A stretch of DNA of 64,000 bases, from the NCBI GenBank assembly GCA_036785325.1, contig JAXIVH010000073.1, positions 655,001-719,000 of the forward strand. Reading direction: 5' to 3'. The translations under genes and the position numbers were made by a program. This DNA comes from Urophycis tenuis (Eukaryota > Chordata > Actinopteri > Gadiformes > Phycidae). Shown here piece by piece: positions 51,783-62,667 of this stretch. Position 1 is the first letter of the stretch; the number at the start of each line of letters is the position of its first letter. The notes below the pieces were generated by a model. It was not told the DNA's origin. It saw only the letters and a program-made list of their open reading frames with translations, and ran no database searches.

Positions 51783-53719
51783 ATGGTGGCGGCAGAGGAG
51801 AATTACGTTGTGGCTAGCTTGATCGGATCGCCTTTTTCAAAGCGTCCTTTCACAGAAAAACTTCAAATAATAAAAAAACTGAAGACCAACTCCAGAACTG
51901 GAATTAAAAGAAAAGGTAAGTGGAAAGGCATTTCAAGACCGAAAATTATCAGCGATATCCATGGATGGCGGGCTGTAATAAAACAAACAGGCTGTACTGG
52001 TGGAGTTGTTTGCTTTTTACAACTGAAAAGTCATCCACCTGGGTCACTGGCGGATTTGTCAGCCTTACAGCCCTTACAAAGTCAGCCCACCGACATCAAG
52101 GTTCTGCGGCACACCTGCAAGCGACGGTCAGTTTGAAAACTTTTGGGGACACAAGAGTTGATCTTCAGCTAGATGGGCAGCGGCGAAATAATACTACGGC
52201 CCACAACAACAAGGTCAGGCAGAAAAGAGAGATCCTGAAACGTCTCATCAATGTCGTCACATTTCTTGGAAAGCAAGAGCTGGGATTTCAAGGACATGAT
52301 GAAAGCAAAGAATCTGAAAACAAGGGGAACTACTTGGAGTTGCTGGGGTTTTGGCAGAGAATGACAGCCCTCTGCGCTGTCATCTGGATTCGGCCACTAT
52401 TTTCATCGGCACCTCCAGCAAAATTCAGAATGACTTGATTCAATCAGTGGCAGATGTAATGACCGAAGCAATGGGGGAGGAGGTGAGGAACCCGCCTTTT
52501 GTCTCCGTTATGGTAGACGAGACAACTGACGTAAGTAACACCGCTCAGATGTCATATGTTCTGCGTTACACCACTGATGGTGGTGTGAAGGAGCGCTTTT
52601 TCCAGTTTGCTGATGTCAGCGATGATAGCCGCGCAGAAGCCATAGCCGGTCAAGTTTAGGAGTTTCTGGAGTACTGCGCCTGCACCAATAAAGTAATTGC
52701 CCAGTGTTACGATGGAGCTGCAGTCATGGCCTCTGGACTGAATGGGGTCCAAGCTAAAATAAATAAAAAAATTCCACAAGCTCTCTTCGTTCACTGTTAT
52801 GCGCACTCTCTGAACCTCGTCATGTCTCAGAGTGCTGCTAAAATCAAAGAGTGCAAAACATTTTTCTTCCACCAAAGTGGCCTCGCAGCCTTTTTCTCAA
52901 AGTCAGCCAAATGCACGAAACTCCTGGATGAAATATGCCAGCAAAGACTGCCCAGAGTGACTCCAACATGGTGGAACTTCTCATTGCGTTTGGTTTGCAT
53001 TGTGTATTGGCGCAGAGAAGAACTCTTGGAGCTCTTTGAATTCATTGTTGACAACCACAATGATTTCGATGACGGTGCTGTACACAGTGCAGATGGATAC
53101 ATGGCACTGCTGACGGGCTTCGAGTTCTGCTTCCTCCTCACCACATTCAACTCAGTGTTCGCCTACTCCGACGTGCTCTTTGGGATCTTGCAGAACAAGG
53201 AGTATGACATGCAGTTCTGTTTGTCCAGCATCGATGACTTTTGCAGCACCACAGAGAGAGAAAGTCCCTTCTGGACCCCAAGAAGTTTGCCTCATACAAA
53301 GAAAACTTCCCCAACGCTGAGTTTGAGAGTCTCGCTTCAAACTACGGGCTGTACTTCGACCTCCCCAAGCTCAAGATTGAACTGACGGTCATGTACAACA
53401 TGGCAAACTTTGAGGCAAGGAGCTGCACTTTCTGACACTGAAAGAGCTGACTGAGAGCATGCTGCCGCTGTATCACCTCACCTGCCTGGTGCTGACCATC
53501 CCCGTGTCCACCTCCTCCGTGGAGCGGTCTTTCTCGGCTCTGAAGCACATCAAGACACACGCCAGGAACAGTACCGGACAGGATCGCTTGGGAGCTTTGG
53601 CACTGATGTCCATAGAGAAAGGACTTCTTTTGGAGCTCAAATCAAAGGACAAACTTTATGACGCTGCCATCACCCACTTCACGAAGAAAGACCGACAAAT
53701 GGACTTCGTTTTCATGTAA
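51783..53719 (+). pseudogene. ZMYM1-like hAT transposase (copy 2)
   Basis: N-terminal text ENYVVASLIGSPFSKRPFTE from 51783; TTF-type finger at 51920-52030 (MAGCNKTNRLYWWSCLLF, where the first Cys of CWSC in copy 1 is Trp here). Catalytic domain: FVSVMVDETTDVSNTAQMSY with the first Asp at 52516, QCYDGAAVMASGLNGVQ with the second, HCYAHSLNLV, and the C-terminal VSTSSVERSFSALKHIKTHA dimerisation block, ending at 53719. A frameshift near 52340-52430, a TAG at 52657-52659 and frameshifts near 53250 and 53440 inactivate it. In the family this is a nuclear cut-and-paste transposase. Confidence 0.8.
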
Positions 53720-54102
53720 GGTAGGCCTATGTTATAAGCCACCGTGATTTCATAGCGCTGTCCACGGTGATTAAATGAGCCTCGGTGTCCGTGTCAGCAG
53801 CGTCACGGGGTGACATTCTGGGTGACTTCATTTTATATTTCCACATTTTGGCTTTAGAATATGTTTATATGTATATATATGTATATATATATGTATGTTT
53901 ATTTAATGTTGAGATGTTTCTTGTTACGGAGAATGTTATGGTCTGTTTGTTTACATCCTTGTCATCGTTAATTAAAGTCAGATTGCATTTGTTTAACCCT
54001 TTCAATTCATCGTACCGTTGCTTTTTTTCCCGTGAGGATTTATTTTTTCGGCGGTGATGGCTGAGGTGAAGGCCCAGGTGTACTGCTCACGCTTCGCGAA
54101 TG

Positions 54103-54545
54103 GTCTTACTGTTCAAAAGTGGATTTAGAGCCCCTCCACTCAAACTTGCACGATACAGTTTTTAGCTCATAATATGTTACTAATTACTTTTTCCATACTT
54201 TATTACTTATTCAACTTTTCTATACTATTCCTATTCCTATTTGCCTTTAACATTTACCATTTTAAGTCAATGTTCACATAGCAGCTAAAAGTGCATATGT
54301 CCTACTGTTCAAAAGTGGATTTAGAGCCCCTCCACTTAAACTTGCACGATACAGTTTTTAGCTCATATGTTACTAATTACTTTTTTTCCATACCTTATTA
54401 CTTATTTCACTTTTCTACTTCATTCCCATTTTCCTTTTTCCTATTTGAAGTCAATTTTCACGTAGCAGCTAAAAGTGCATGTGTCTTACTGTTCAAAAGT
54501 GGATCTAGAGCCCCTCCACTCAAACTTGCACGACACAACTCACCC
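54103..54545 (+). repeat. ~190-bp tandem repeat array, right part
   Basis: Three units starting at 54109, 54305 and 54489 with CTGTTCAAAAGTGGATTTAG (or one-base variants) followed by 'agcccctccact...aaacttgcac'. Continuous with the copy at 40981 before the hAT inserted. Confidence 0.8.
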
Positions 54546-54919
54546 CCCTAGACATTACTTCATATTATTTATAGTAATGTTATTTATTGTATTATTTATT
54601 CTCAACTACCGTTGCACCCCCCACCCCCATATCCATACAATCCACATTCATCTGTTGTACCCGTTCCGTTGTATTGCACTAGTGCACTATTACACCATCT
54701 GTACACTTCTTGTATTATATTACTATTTCTCGCACTACCTGTTGTCACGACCACCTGGCTCAAAGCAGCGGTGACATGAAAATGGGAGACCACACCATGG
54801 CTATTGGTTCAATAATAAATGTTTATTTTAACATTAAGAGAATAAAGTCAGTAATGTGTAAAAAGAAAAGTGTAATGCAAAGTATGATTAGGAGTGATTA
54901 ACAAAAAGATGTAAAACGC

Positions 54920-54963
<44 letters not shown>

Positions 54964-55535
54964 GAGCAGCTCGGAACCGGCCAGGCTCTCCCCAGCAGAG
55001 TAGCCACCAAAATCACAGGCGCAAGGAGACGAGAGGCAAGAGACCGCGTCCATTAGCCCAGGTCTTCTTATAGGGACGCCCATTAGTCCCTCCACCAATG
55101 GCACACTCCATGCTCTACAAATGACAAATGCAGCATGGAACAAAAAGGGCTGGGCCCCACCAGGCATTAGAACACTTGTGCTGCTGGGAATGACCAGCAG
55201 GGTCTTAACACTGTACATTGTTTACATTTTATTTTTTTTAATACTGTTTACAGCCTGTTTCTGCTAGTGTTAGTAACCGTTTACTACCTCAACGATCACT
55301 ACCTCCACCTGCACTGTTTACTGTCACTTTAATAACTACCATTAATTACCGTCATTTTAATAACTACTACCACTTTTCATGTTTTTCAATGTTGCACTCT
55401 GCACCTTATTCTGCATTTCTGCATTGCAACCCGCACCTTTATCGCTCATTTGCACTTCTGGTTAGAACGCCAACTGTTCGTTGTCCCTGTACTTGTACTC
55501 TGCACAATGACAATAAAGTTGAATCTTATCTAATC
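54546..55535 (+). mobile_element. LINE 3' UTR with an inserted sequence
   Basis: The right end, CAATGACAATAAAGTTGAAT with 'cttatctaatctaat', is a common fish LINE tail. 'gcactctgcacc' and 'gcactgtttac' motifs upstream belong to such 3' UTRs, and the ~190-bp array may be part of the same UTR. About 54734-55210 looks foreign: it starts TGTTGTCACGACC and ends GGTCTTAACA, with AATAAA on the minus strand, so it could be a minus-strand LTR, but no target duplication is clear. Confidence 0.4.
54923..54960 (+). repeat. (GT)n microsatellite, 19 repeats
   Basis: Uninterrupted 38-bp GT run within the inserted sequence. Confidence 0.95.
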
Positions 55536-55539
55536 TAAT

Positions 55540-55990
55540 TAAGGGCAAGCAAAAAAAAACGCTATATGGAAACAAATCACTGTTGCAGTCAACAGTGTGC
55601 CCCATGTTCAGCGGGCTACAGAAGAGGTAAATAATTAATTGAATAATTAATTAAATGTAAAATTGATGTTAAATTGATCCAGCTTAAAACATTTCAAATT
55701 TTACCTATAGGCTATTGTTTGCATTGCGTTAAAATCATTTTATTCCGAATAAGGTGAAGAAAAAGTTGTCCGACTCTTGCGGATATATGTCTCGCCACTG
55801 GTCCCACTCGAAAAAGTTGCGTACACGAGCTCTGACCTGACGTGAGATTTTGTCACAGCCTGCGCTCACGTTCAAATTGATAAATGCCAAGCTCAACGTG
55901 GAAATGAGCGTATGTCCATTTTACGCCCGTTTTCTGTCATCTGTCGTTTGATAAATGTATCTGTCATCTGTCGTTTGATAAATATCTTCA
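55540..55990 (+). mobile_element. Harbinger fragment with Myb/SANT-like accessory ORF remnant
   Basis: 55558-55632 reads NAIWKQITVAVNSVPHVQRA and TEE, matching the Myb/SANT-like DNA-binding protein that accompanies Harbinger transposases. It is followed by a donor-like 'gtaaat', and the sequence 'gtgaagaaaaag' near 55755 continues as VKKKLSDS after a possible ~120-bp intron. The right end has repeated 'tttgataaatg' sequence as in Harbinger 3' ends in this window. Boundaries uncertain. Confidence 0.45.
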
Positions 55991-56766
55991 TTACCCTTTT
56001 TAATTTTCCTATTTTAAATCCTATCTCAAATTCCTTAATTTCTTTATTTCTATATTTCCCCGTTTGCGTTGCCCGCAACGCACATTACCCAAAATTTAGA
56101 ACGGTGGTCAACTTCTAATCATCAGCACATCAAATCATTTCCCACATCAGGATTCTTTACGGTGTGTCCTAAAACAGCAAATACACAGCAGCTCCAAACG
56201 AGCAGACCAGCACAAAATATTGTGAAAAAAAGACTCACTCTCTCCACAATAGGCCGTTGATGCGGGGGTCGGCCCATTGAAGCTGGTGGCAAACGCTGAA
56301 AAAGGTCACAAGCACATCCAACGTCGTGACACCAAAATTGTAGTATCTTGATGTGTTGAGGAAAAGGAGAAACCACCGCTGACACGTCCCACTTGTATAT
56401 TAAAAAGGGTTTATTACAAAATAGAACAGTGTCAAAAAGGTCAGAATCTTGAGAGAGCCTCTGTGGTCAAATTCTGAGAACACTCTGCCAGTCTTGTCCT
56501 GATGCACACTTTAAATACTACTTCTCAGATTATTATCTTAACAGTCAGGCACCCCCTGTGCCCCATGCTATTGTGACAACTGGCTTCTTTGCACCTCTGA
56601 CCTTGTATCACCATAAACTACCTTTCCTCGCAAACAACCTCAAGAAAATCATGCATCTCCTGTTTATAGTGTAAACAGCTAACCGAAAACATACATCTCA
56701 TTATATAGTATGAACCAACTGACCATACACTACACTTCCGCCATCTCCGACAACCCTGTTAAAGTG
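55991..56766. other. No gene seen
   Basis: Unclassified non-coding DNA. Duplicated 'ctgtcatctgtcgtttgata' at 55935-55990 is a local tandem duplication. No coding is supported. Confidence 0.4.
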
Positions 56767-56997
56767 TGTTACTTCCTAAAGTGAATCGCACACTCGATGT
56801 TCATTTTCTACCCAACTGGGTTGTACTTTATTAATATAAATATTAATATTATTAATATTTATTTATTATTAACTTTATTAAACTTCGGCGTGAGTTACAG
56901 CTCGGTCTGATAACTCCGGCGGAGACACACCCTTCTATATCCGTGTGCAACATGGAACTAAAACAATTACAAACAATACGTAGTTCCTATTGTTACA
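56767..56997 (-). repeat. Gypsy 3' LTR (about 231 bp)
   Basis: On the minus strand the polypurine run AAAGGAGAAAGGA lies just before TGTAACA (56997). The LTR contains AATAAAG and ends AGTAACA near 56767. The right-hand boundary is strong; the left one is a choice between two TGTTA sites. No second LTR is available for comparison. Confidence 0.5.
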
Positions 56998-57199
56998 TCC
57001 TTTCTCCTTTGAGAATTAGAGCTGTTATCTCAACATTTTAATTGTCTCTGGTTGTAGCTAACATAATAAAAGTCTTTAATACTAACAGTGCTTATTACTG
57101 AATCATAAACATTTCCATATGTTCCTCAATCAAAATCTTCTCTCAGCCACTAATGAAGATAGCAACTAACGAAAATTAAAACACTAAACATAAACTTAA

Positions 57200-57625
57200 A
57201 CATAACAGTATAAAAATGTCCTGTCCAGCTGCTTTGGCTTTGGCTAAAGGGTCTTCTTGCTATCTTAACAGCTGATTCGGCTTTGCCCTTGCTCCGTGGG
57301 TAGCCTGGTGATGATGTCATATGCTGAAATCCTTGCTGATTTCAGCTTTGCTAATTTTTTGGAATTTATGGGACACGCATTGTGGGCCATTGTCTGACAT
57401 CACGAAATGTGGAATCCCTTGGTGAGAGAAATGAGCTTTCAGTCTTTATCACTGTGGTAGATTTGATATCTGCCAGGTAGTCTATTTTCCAAAAGTCTGA
57501 CAAATAATCCACAGTGATGAGATAATCCTTATTGTCATACACAAACAGATCTGTGCCTTCCTTTGCCCACGGCCTGCTTAGATGTGACAGTAGTGTTTCT
57601 TTTTGCAGTTTATTATCCATTGATC
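57200..57625 (-). pseudogene. Gypsy integrase core, downstream piece
   Basis: MDNKLQKETLLSHLSRPWAK, TDLFVYDNKDYLITVDYLSD and DYLADIKSTTVI form the integrase core, with the first catalytic Asp in GTDLF. Frame is lost near 57440. SSPGYPRSKGKAESAVKIAR remains near 57260-57320, carrying the catalytic Glu (KAES). A gap and stops make it inactive. Confidence 0.75.
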
Positions 57626-57631
57626 TGCAGA

Positions 57632-59905
57632 CAGACGTACTTTAATAATCCCTGAGGGAAATTGCATTCGTTACATACAATACTCCAGTGCAAAAGGAAG
57701 AAGAGACAGACACTCTACGTAAAGTAAAGTGTTAGAATATAAATATATAATATAACCTATGTAAAATGTAAAATAAAATAAAAACCTATGTAAAATAAAC
57801 CTATGTAAAATATAAAACCTATGTAAGCAATATACAAAATATACAAACATAAAGAAATATACATAAATGTAAATGTAAATGTACAATATACATAAATGTA
57901 CATACAACCAGGCATACACTGAGAGGTGATAGCATACGCAAGGATGTAGCATGTCAGATTCTATGTTGGAAAAAAGACCAGTTGTGCAAAGAGATGACCA
58001 GTTATGCAGTGAAATTAAAAGAAATGACCAGTTATGCAATATGAATGAATAACCTGTTGTGCAGCAGAAACTATGATGAAAGTGACAGATTGTATAGTTT
58101 GATGACCACAGGCAGGAATGATTTCCTATGTCGCTCTGTGGTGCATCTCGGTAAGAGGAGTCTTCTGCTGAAGGAACTCCTCCGCTGAGCCAGGGTGGAA
58201 AAGAGAGGGTGAGAGGCATTGTCCATGATAGTCCGTAGCCTGGACAGCATCCTCCTATCTGCCACGGTAGTTAGAGTGTCCAATTCCTCACCCACTACAT
58301 CACCAGCCCTCTTGATGAGTCTATTGAGTCTATTGGTGTCCGCAACCCTCATCCCACTGCCCCAGCATGTGACAGCAAAGAAGATTGCACTGGCAACAAC
58401 CGACTCATAGAACATCCTCAGCATTGTCCTGCAGATGTTGAAGGACCTTAGCCTCCTCAGAAAAAAGAGTCGGCTTTGGCCCTTCTTGTAGACGGCCTCT
58501 GTGTTCCTGGTCCAGTCCAACTTGTTGTTGAAGTACACCCCCAGGTACTTGTACTCCTCAACAGTGTCGACTGGAACCCCCTGGATGAACACAGGGCCCA
58601 CCGGTGTTTTGACCCTCCTTAGGTCCACAATGAGCTCCTTTGTCTTTGTAGCATTGAGCTGTAGATGGTTCAGCTCACACCAAGAGACAAAGTTGCCCAC
58701 AACAGTCCTATACTCACCCTCATCACCCCCTTCAATACAGCCAACTATTGCGGAGTCATCAGAAAACTTCTGAAGATGGCAGGACTCAGTGCAGTAGCTG
58801 AAGTCTGAGGTGTAGAGGGTGAAGAGAAAGGGAGAAAGGACCGTCCCTTGTGGGGCCCCAGTGTTGCTAACCACCCTGTCAGACACACAATTCTGTAGAC
58901 GTACAAACTGTGGTCTGCCCATCAGGTAGTCAACAATCCAGGACACCAAGGGAGCATCAACCTGCATCGCCGCCATCTTCTCACCTAGGAGACCAGGCCG
59001 TAAGGTGTTGAAAGCACTGGAGAAGTCAAAGAACATGACTCTCACAGTGCTCGCCGACTTGTCCAGATGAGAGTAGACTTTGTTCAGCAGGTAGATGATG
59101 CAGTCCTCGACTCCCAGGCTGGGCTGGTAGGCGAACTGCAGCTGGTCCGAGAAGGGTCTGACCATTGGCCTAAGCTGGTCCAGAACGAGCCTCTCCAGGG
59201 TCTTCATGATATGTGACGTCAGGGCCACCGGTCTGTAGTCCTTGGGGCTGCTGGGGCGCAGCGTCTTTAGGACAGGAACGAGGCAGGACGTCTTCCACAT
59301 CAGAGGGACCTTTTGGAGGTGCAGGCTCAGGTTGAAGACATGATTAAGTACTCCACACAGCTGGGGGGCACAGGCTTTAAGTACCCTGGGGAACACACCA
59401 TCAGGGCCCGCCGCTTTGCCAGAGTGGAGTCTAATCAGTTGTCTTCTCACCAGGTCAGGTGTGAAGGAAACTGTAGAGGTGTCCGTGGGGGGAGGGATAG
59501 GGTCCACAAGTAGTGGAGGACAGTATGCAGAGCAGGGGGGAGGGGTGGGGCAGGGTGAAGGTGTGAAGTGGCCGGGAGTGAATAGAGGTGGTGAGAGGCA
59601 GGAGGGCGGTCTATAAGGAGGGGGAGAAGGAGGGGGAGGTGGAGTGGCACTGGTTGTTGGGCTGCCAGCAGCAGTAGCAGCAGGGTCATGAGGGGGAGGG
59701 GCGGGGGCCACAGTATCAAACCTATTGAAGAAAAGGTTAAATTCATTGGTCCGAGCCACCCCACCCTCCAGCCCCACGCTACCATTCTTCTGGAAGCCCG
59801 TGATGGTTTTCATACCACTCCACACATCCCTTGTGTTGTTTTTCTGGAGCTTCATCTCCAGCTTCCTCCTGTATCTGTCTTTTGCCTCCTTAATTTTGAC
59901 AATTT
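57632..59905 (-). mobile_element. Rex1 LINE, minus strand, 5' truncated
   Basis: Inserted in the gypsy integrase; TGCAGA (or TGCAG) is present at 57626-57631 and 59906-59911 and may be the duplication. TTCTCCAGTGCTTTCAACAC (minus strand, about 59028-59008) matches the widely used Rex1 PCR primer with one difference. The 3' end is TTTCCCTCAGGGATTATTAA with a short 'tctg' repeat. It starts in the linker before RT, so the endonuclease is missing. Confidence 0.88.
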
Positions 59906-59951
59906 TGCAGATATCACACTTGGCTATATACTTCTTGATCTGGTTGCTCAT
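58071..59951 (-). pseudogene. Chimeric open frame: gypsy integrase N-terminus fused to Rex1 RT
   Basis: 626 residues without a stop. The first ~15 (MSNQIKKYIAKCDIC) are gypsy integrase zinc-binding region. From KEAKDRYRRKLEMKLQ onward it is Rex1: a proline-rich linker (about 70-155), RT start GKAAGPDGVFPRVLKA, ALTSHIMKTLERLVL, motif A MFFDFSSAFNTLRPGLL, motif B GAPQGTVLSPFLF, motif C LQKFSDDSAIVG and C-terminal KYLGVYFNNKLDWTRN with SFLPVVIKLYN. RT is complete with its catalytic Asp residues. The endonuclease is absent, so it cannot transpose alone; the fusion is a by-product of insertion. Confidence 0.85.
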
Positions 59952-60733
59952 GCCTAGCCAGTAGATGCACTCTCTAGCTCTACGTAGGCATCCTTCAACA
60001 CCCAGATGTGATCAGTGTAACCGGCTAGTGATGACTGATCCCAGTGCATCAGGAACGACAGCACGCTCACCCCTCAAGACTATTCTATCTTGGTGGCTCA
60101 ACACTCCTTGTAATGAGAAGTACTACCTGATTTCACTCAGTATATGTGTCTTGCCCTTAGGCCATCCCTGGCTCATTGTTCTAATGAAAAGATGCAATGT
60201 TTTGTCTTTTTCTGTGGCAGACCTTGTTTTCATGTAGTCTGAGATCGGTAAGTGTTGCACCATGTTGACGGTCTCTACTTCAGCTTCCTCAGGTGTACTC
60301 TCTGGAAGCTCTGCTCAGGTTGTCAGCTAGTAACATGTCTTCCCAGCACATAAATTACATCTAGGTCATATTTTGTATGCGTAGCATTATGTCCTGCAGC
60401 CTCTTTTGTGCCCTCAGTAGTGCTTTCACATGGTTTCCAATGGCTTGTGATCACTTTAGACAGTGGATTTGCGGCCATATGGGTATTGGTGGAATTTTTC
60501 CATACTGACAACCATCAATAAAAACTAATTTTCCATCAGTTTGTGTCAGTTCCCCGCTTGTGAAGCTAACTGGCTTCCTCATCTGCACTAGCCCTGCGCC
60601 CAAACCCGTGTCCGAAGCGTCACACACACGTGAGCTCCTCATCAGGGTTATATTTCAATACTGGAGCATTCACAATTGTCTCGTTCAGTCTGAGAAACAC
60701 CTCCTCATGCTCTGTTGTCCAGTTCCACTCACT
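59912..60733 (-). pseudogene. Gypsy RNase H and integrase zinc-binding remnants
   Basis: Minus strand: WNWTTEHEEVFLRLNETIVN with APVLKYNPDEEL at 60640-60733, CDASDTGLGAGLVQMRKPVS (RNase H start, catalytic Asp) at 60560-60640, KYDLDVIYVLGRHV at 60330-60380, a stretch near 60250 corresponding to the region after RNase H, and CNRLVTLITSGC/YIAKCDIC near 59920-60020. Indels and stops throughout; a piece of RNase H between 60420 and 60520 appears deleted. Confidence 0.7.
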
Positions 60734-61131
60734 CAGTACGTTTACATGCAGCAAGAAATTCGAATTTCTGATCGGATCAGATAATGACATGCGTAAGACT
60801 GGATCACTTGTCCAAGTATACATGCCGTTCAGAGCATCGGATTAACAGCCGGGGCATGGCTGACTCCGGATGCTATGTGGCGCTCTGCGCGTGCGCAGAA
60901 TGGCGATGCGCATGCGCAGAATGCAAAATCAGATTCAGATCCGATTGCTGAGTATACATGCAGTTAAAAGTCCGACTATGAACTAATTATCCAGGTGTTG
61001 TTATCCGATTTTGAGATGTCCGAAGTAGGTCCGAAGTAGGTCGGATTAAGGTGTTTACATGCACTTAAAAAGTCCGAACGAGGTCTTATACGATTAGAAA
61101 TTCGAATTTCTTGCTGCATGTAAACGTACTG
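60734..61131. mobile_element. 398-bp MITE with 35-bp perfect inverted repeats
   Basis: Starts CAGTACGTTTACATGCAGCA and ends in the exact inverse; the inverted match continues through 'agaaattcgaatttc'. The trinucleotide ACT at 60731-60733 and 61132-61134 is the target duplication; deleting insert and one ACT restores gypsy codons for KDSEWNW. A 3-bp duplication suggests a PIF/Harbinger or CACTA-type element. Internal copies of 'ttacatgca' repeat. No coding. Confidence 0.85.
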
Positions 61132-61134
61132 ACT

Positions 61135-61345
61135 GTCTTTGGGTGTCAGGTCCCTCAACACCTTGCACTGGTCTGAGAGGAGAGGGCAAAACTTGGTTAG
61201 GTAATTGACCATACCCATCAGCCTCTGCACTGCTGGCATCTGCTCAACAGCACGCATTTTTCCGGATCCCCTTTTAGTCCATCTGCTTTCCGATGTACGT
61301 GGTCTCCTTTGTTCTCTGCATCTGTTGCGAAACTATTACAATTTT
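61135..61345 (-). pseudogene. Gypsy RT C-terminal fragment
   Basis: From 61345: HRKADGLKGDPEKMRAVEQM, then VQRLMGMVNYLTKFCPLLSD and CKVLRDLTPKDS. This is the RT connection region of Ty3/gypsy Pol just before RNase H, past the catalytic YxDD. It is cut near 61345 where unrelated sequence begins. Confidence 0.7.
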
Positions 61346-61781
61346 TCATTGTGATCCTGCTTCAGCTTCTGTTAGGGTTTCGGCGTTGTGGAGACCCAAA
61401 TGCAGAACACAGACAAAAATGAGTAGTGAGTAGTGAACAGAGCATTAATGGTATTAGCACAGAGGAGTAATGATGAATGGTCCCGGGTGGGTGGAGGTGG
61501 AGGATAGACCAAGGGCAGGTAGCAGATGAGACAGGGAGTGGAGAAGTGGTAGGCAGGTTGCAGGTAATTCAAGAGTGGGAGGTTGGCAGCTGGTTCTGGA
61601 AACAGGTGTAGCCTGTGGGCCAGGCTGGGATTAAGAGCTGTAGTTATTCCTTTTCTGCGCTCTCAACCAATCACGTCACTAATTAGGGGTGTGCCAATGG
61701 GCATCTAGTAAGCCCCCTAAATGTAATTGAGGCAGGTTTATATATAGGCACCTGGAGTCCTTACACCGGTAGTTGGGCACT
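61346..61781. other. No gene seen
   Basis: Unclassified. 61370-61625 is GA/GT-rich ('gagtagtgagtagtgaac', 'ggtgggtggaggtggagga') with no reading frame of note; it may be the end of an unrecognised element. Confidence 0.35.
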
Positions 61782-61789
61782 GTCCTGGG

Positions 61790-62660
61790 CGCGTATTTAC
61801 GAATCCTACTATGGCCACGCCAAATCCCGCCCTATGCCTACGCCTGATTGGCTGAGCTCAATGAGTGCCGTGTAGCTAATCTGAGGTAAACTAACTACTG
61901 TTCTTTTCAGTCATGTTGATTTGTTGATTTGCTTTTTATCATCCTGTTTACGTTGTAGTGTACAGTATGTTGTGTGTGGCGTCTTAAGCTGCGCTGGAAC
62001 TTTGAATTTCCCCTTGGGGATCAATAAAGTATCTATCTATCTATCTAAAACCTGAATTATTATTTTATTTTAGATTATTGTTAAATGTTCCAAATGTAAA
62101 GCACTTTGAGCTGCATTCTGTGTATGATATGATATATCATACAAATAAAGCTTATTAATACCAATAATTCAACTGTAGTCAATCAACATTAATGGCACGT
62201 ATGTGTCAAAGACGTTTTGTTTAATGTATGCATGTATTCAACATAACCTGTACAATAGAGGCTATGTATAGGACAGGAATTTTGTCATCAACATTATGGT
62301 GTTTCTGTGAGTGGTTATTAGCCTACTGATCGTCTGTTCACGCAATGTGGCATAGATTATGATATCACATTGATATGATATATGATAGTAGTGCTAAAAG
62401 GGCATTGAATACGAAAGGTATATTCCTTGCGTGTCAATAAGGCAATAACAACAACGATGCGGACACGCGGAATAGCAGAGTGCAGCGTCGTGTACAGCGG
62501 CGTGTACACAAATGCGTATCATCTGTTTCGCAAACACAAATTTGTTTCGGCGTAACGATGCGGACACGCAGAATATGCTTCCTCATTGAGCTCAGCCAAT
62601 CAGGCGTAGGCATAGGGCGGGACTTGGCGTGGCCATAGTAGGATTCGTAAATACGCCGGG
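61790..62660. mobile_element. Inverted-repeat element (871 bp) with ~75-bp TIRs
   Basis: GCGTATTTACGAATCCTACT at 61791 runs for about 75 bp to 'gagctcaatgag' and is repeated in inverse orientation at 62581-62656. The 8-bp direct repeat GTCCTGGG lies at 61782-61789 and 62661-62668, pointing to a hAT-like or other 8-bp-duplicating superfamily. The interior holds Rex1-like (61998-62045) and another LINE-like tail (62085-62160) and no transposase. Confidence 0.75.
61998..62045 (+). repeat. Rex1-type LINE 3' tail
   Basis: AATTTCCCCTTGGGGATCAA followed by 'taaagta' and (TCTA)n, the same pattern as 2988-3028 and the 3' end of Rex1 at 57632. Confidence 0.5.
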
Positions 62661-62667
62661 GTCCTGG

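Larger units (their letters stand above)
41074..54102 (+). mobile_element. ZMYM1-like hAT, copy 2, 13 kb including nested elements
   Basis: Starts CAGTGGGGAAGG at 41074 and ends near CTTCGCGAATG at 54102 (a weak inverted match). It is flanked by GTTTTACT (41066-41073) and GTCTTACT (54103-54110), an 8-bp duplication with one difference. The transposase is at 51783-53719. Comparison with copy 1 (27230-28084) shows two later insertions: Rex3 at 41188-46474 and a LINE at about 46716-51631. Net hAT length is roughly 2.8 kb. Confidence 0.75.
56767..61345 (-). mobile_element. Ty3/gypsy LTR retrotransposon, minus strand, incomplete
   Basis: Parts in order on the minus strand: RT end (61135-61345), RNase H (59912-60733), integrase (59912-59960 and 57200-57625), then a polypurine tract and 3' LTR (56767-56997). 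Rex1 interrupts the integrase (57632-59905) and a MITE interrupts the RT/RNase H junction (60734-61131). The 5' LTR, gag, protease and most RT are absent. Confidence 0.75.

Noticed and set aside
54734..55210. Minus-strand LTR with TGTTAAG...ACAACA ends
   Set aside because: Ends and an AATAAA look suggestive, but flanking 4-6 bp do not match, so it was left as an unclassified insertion.
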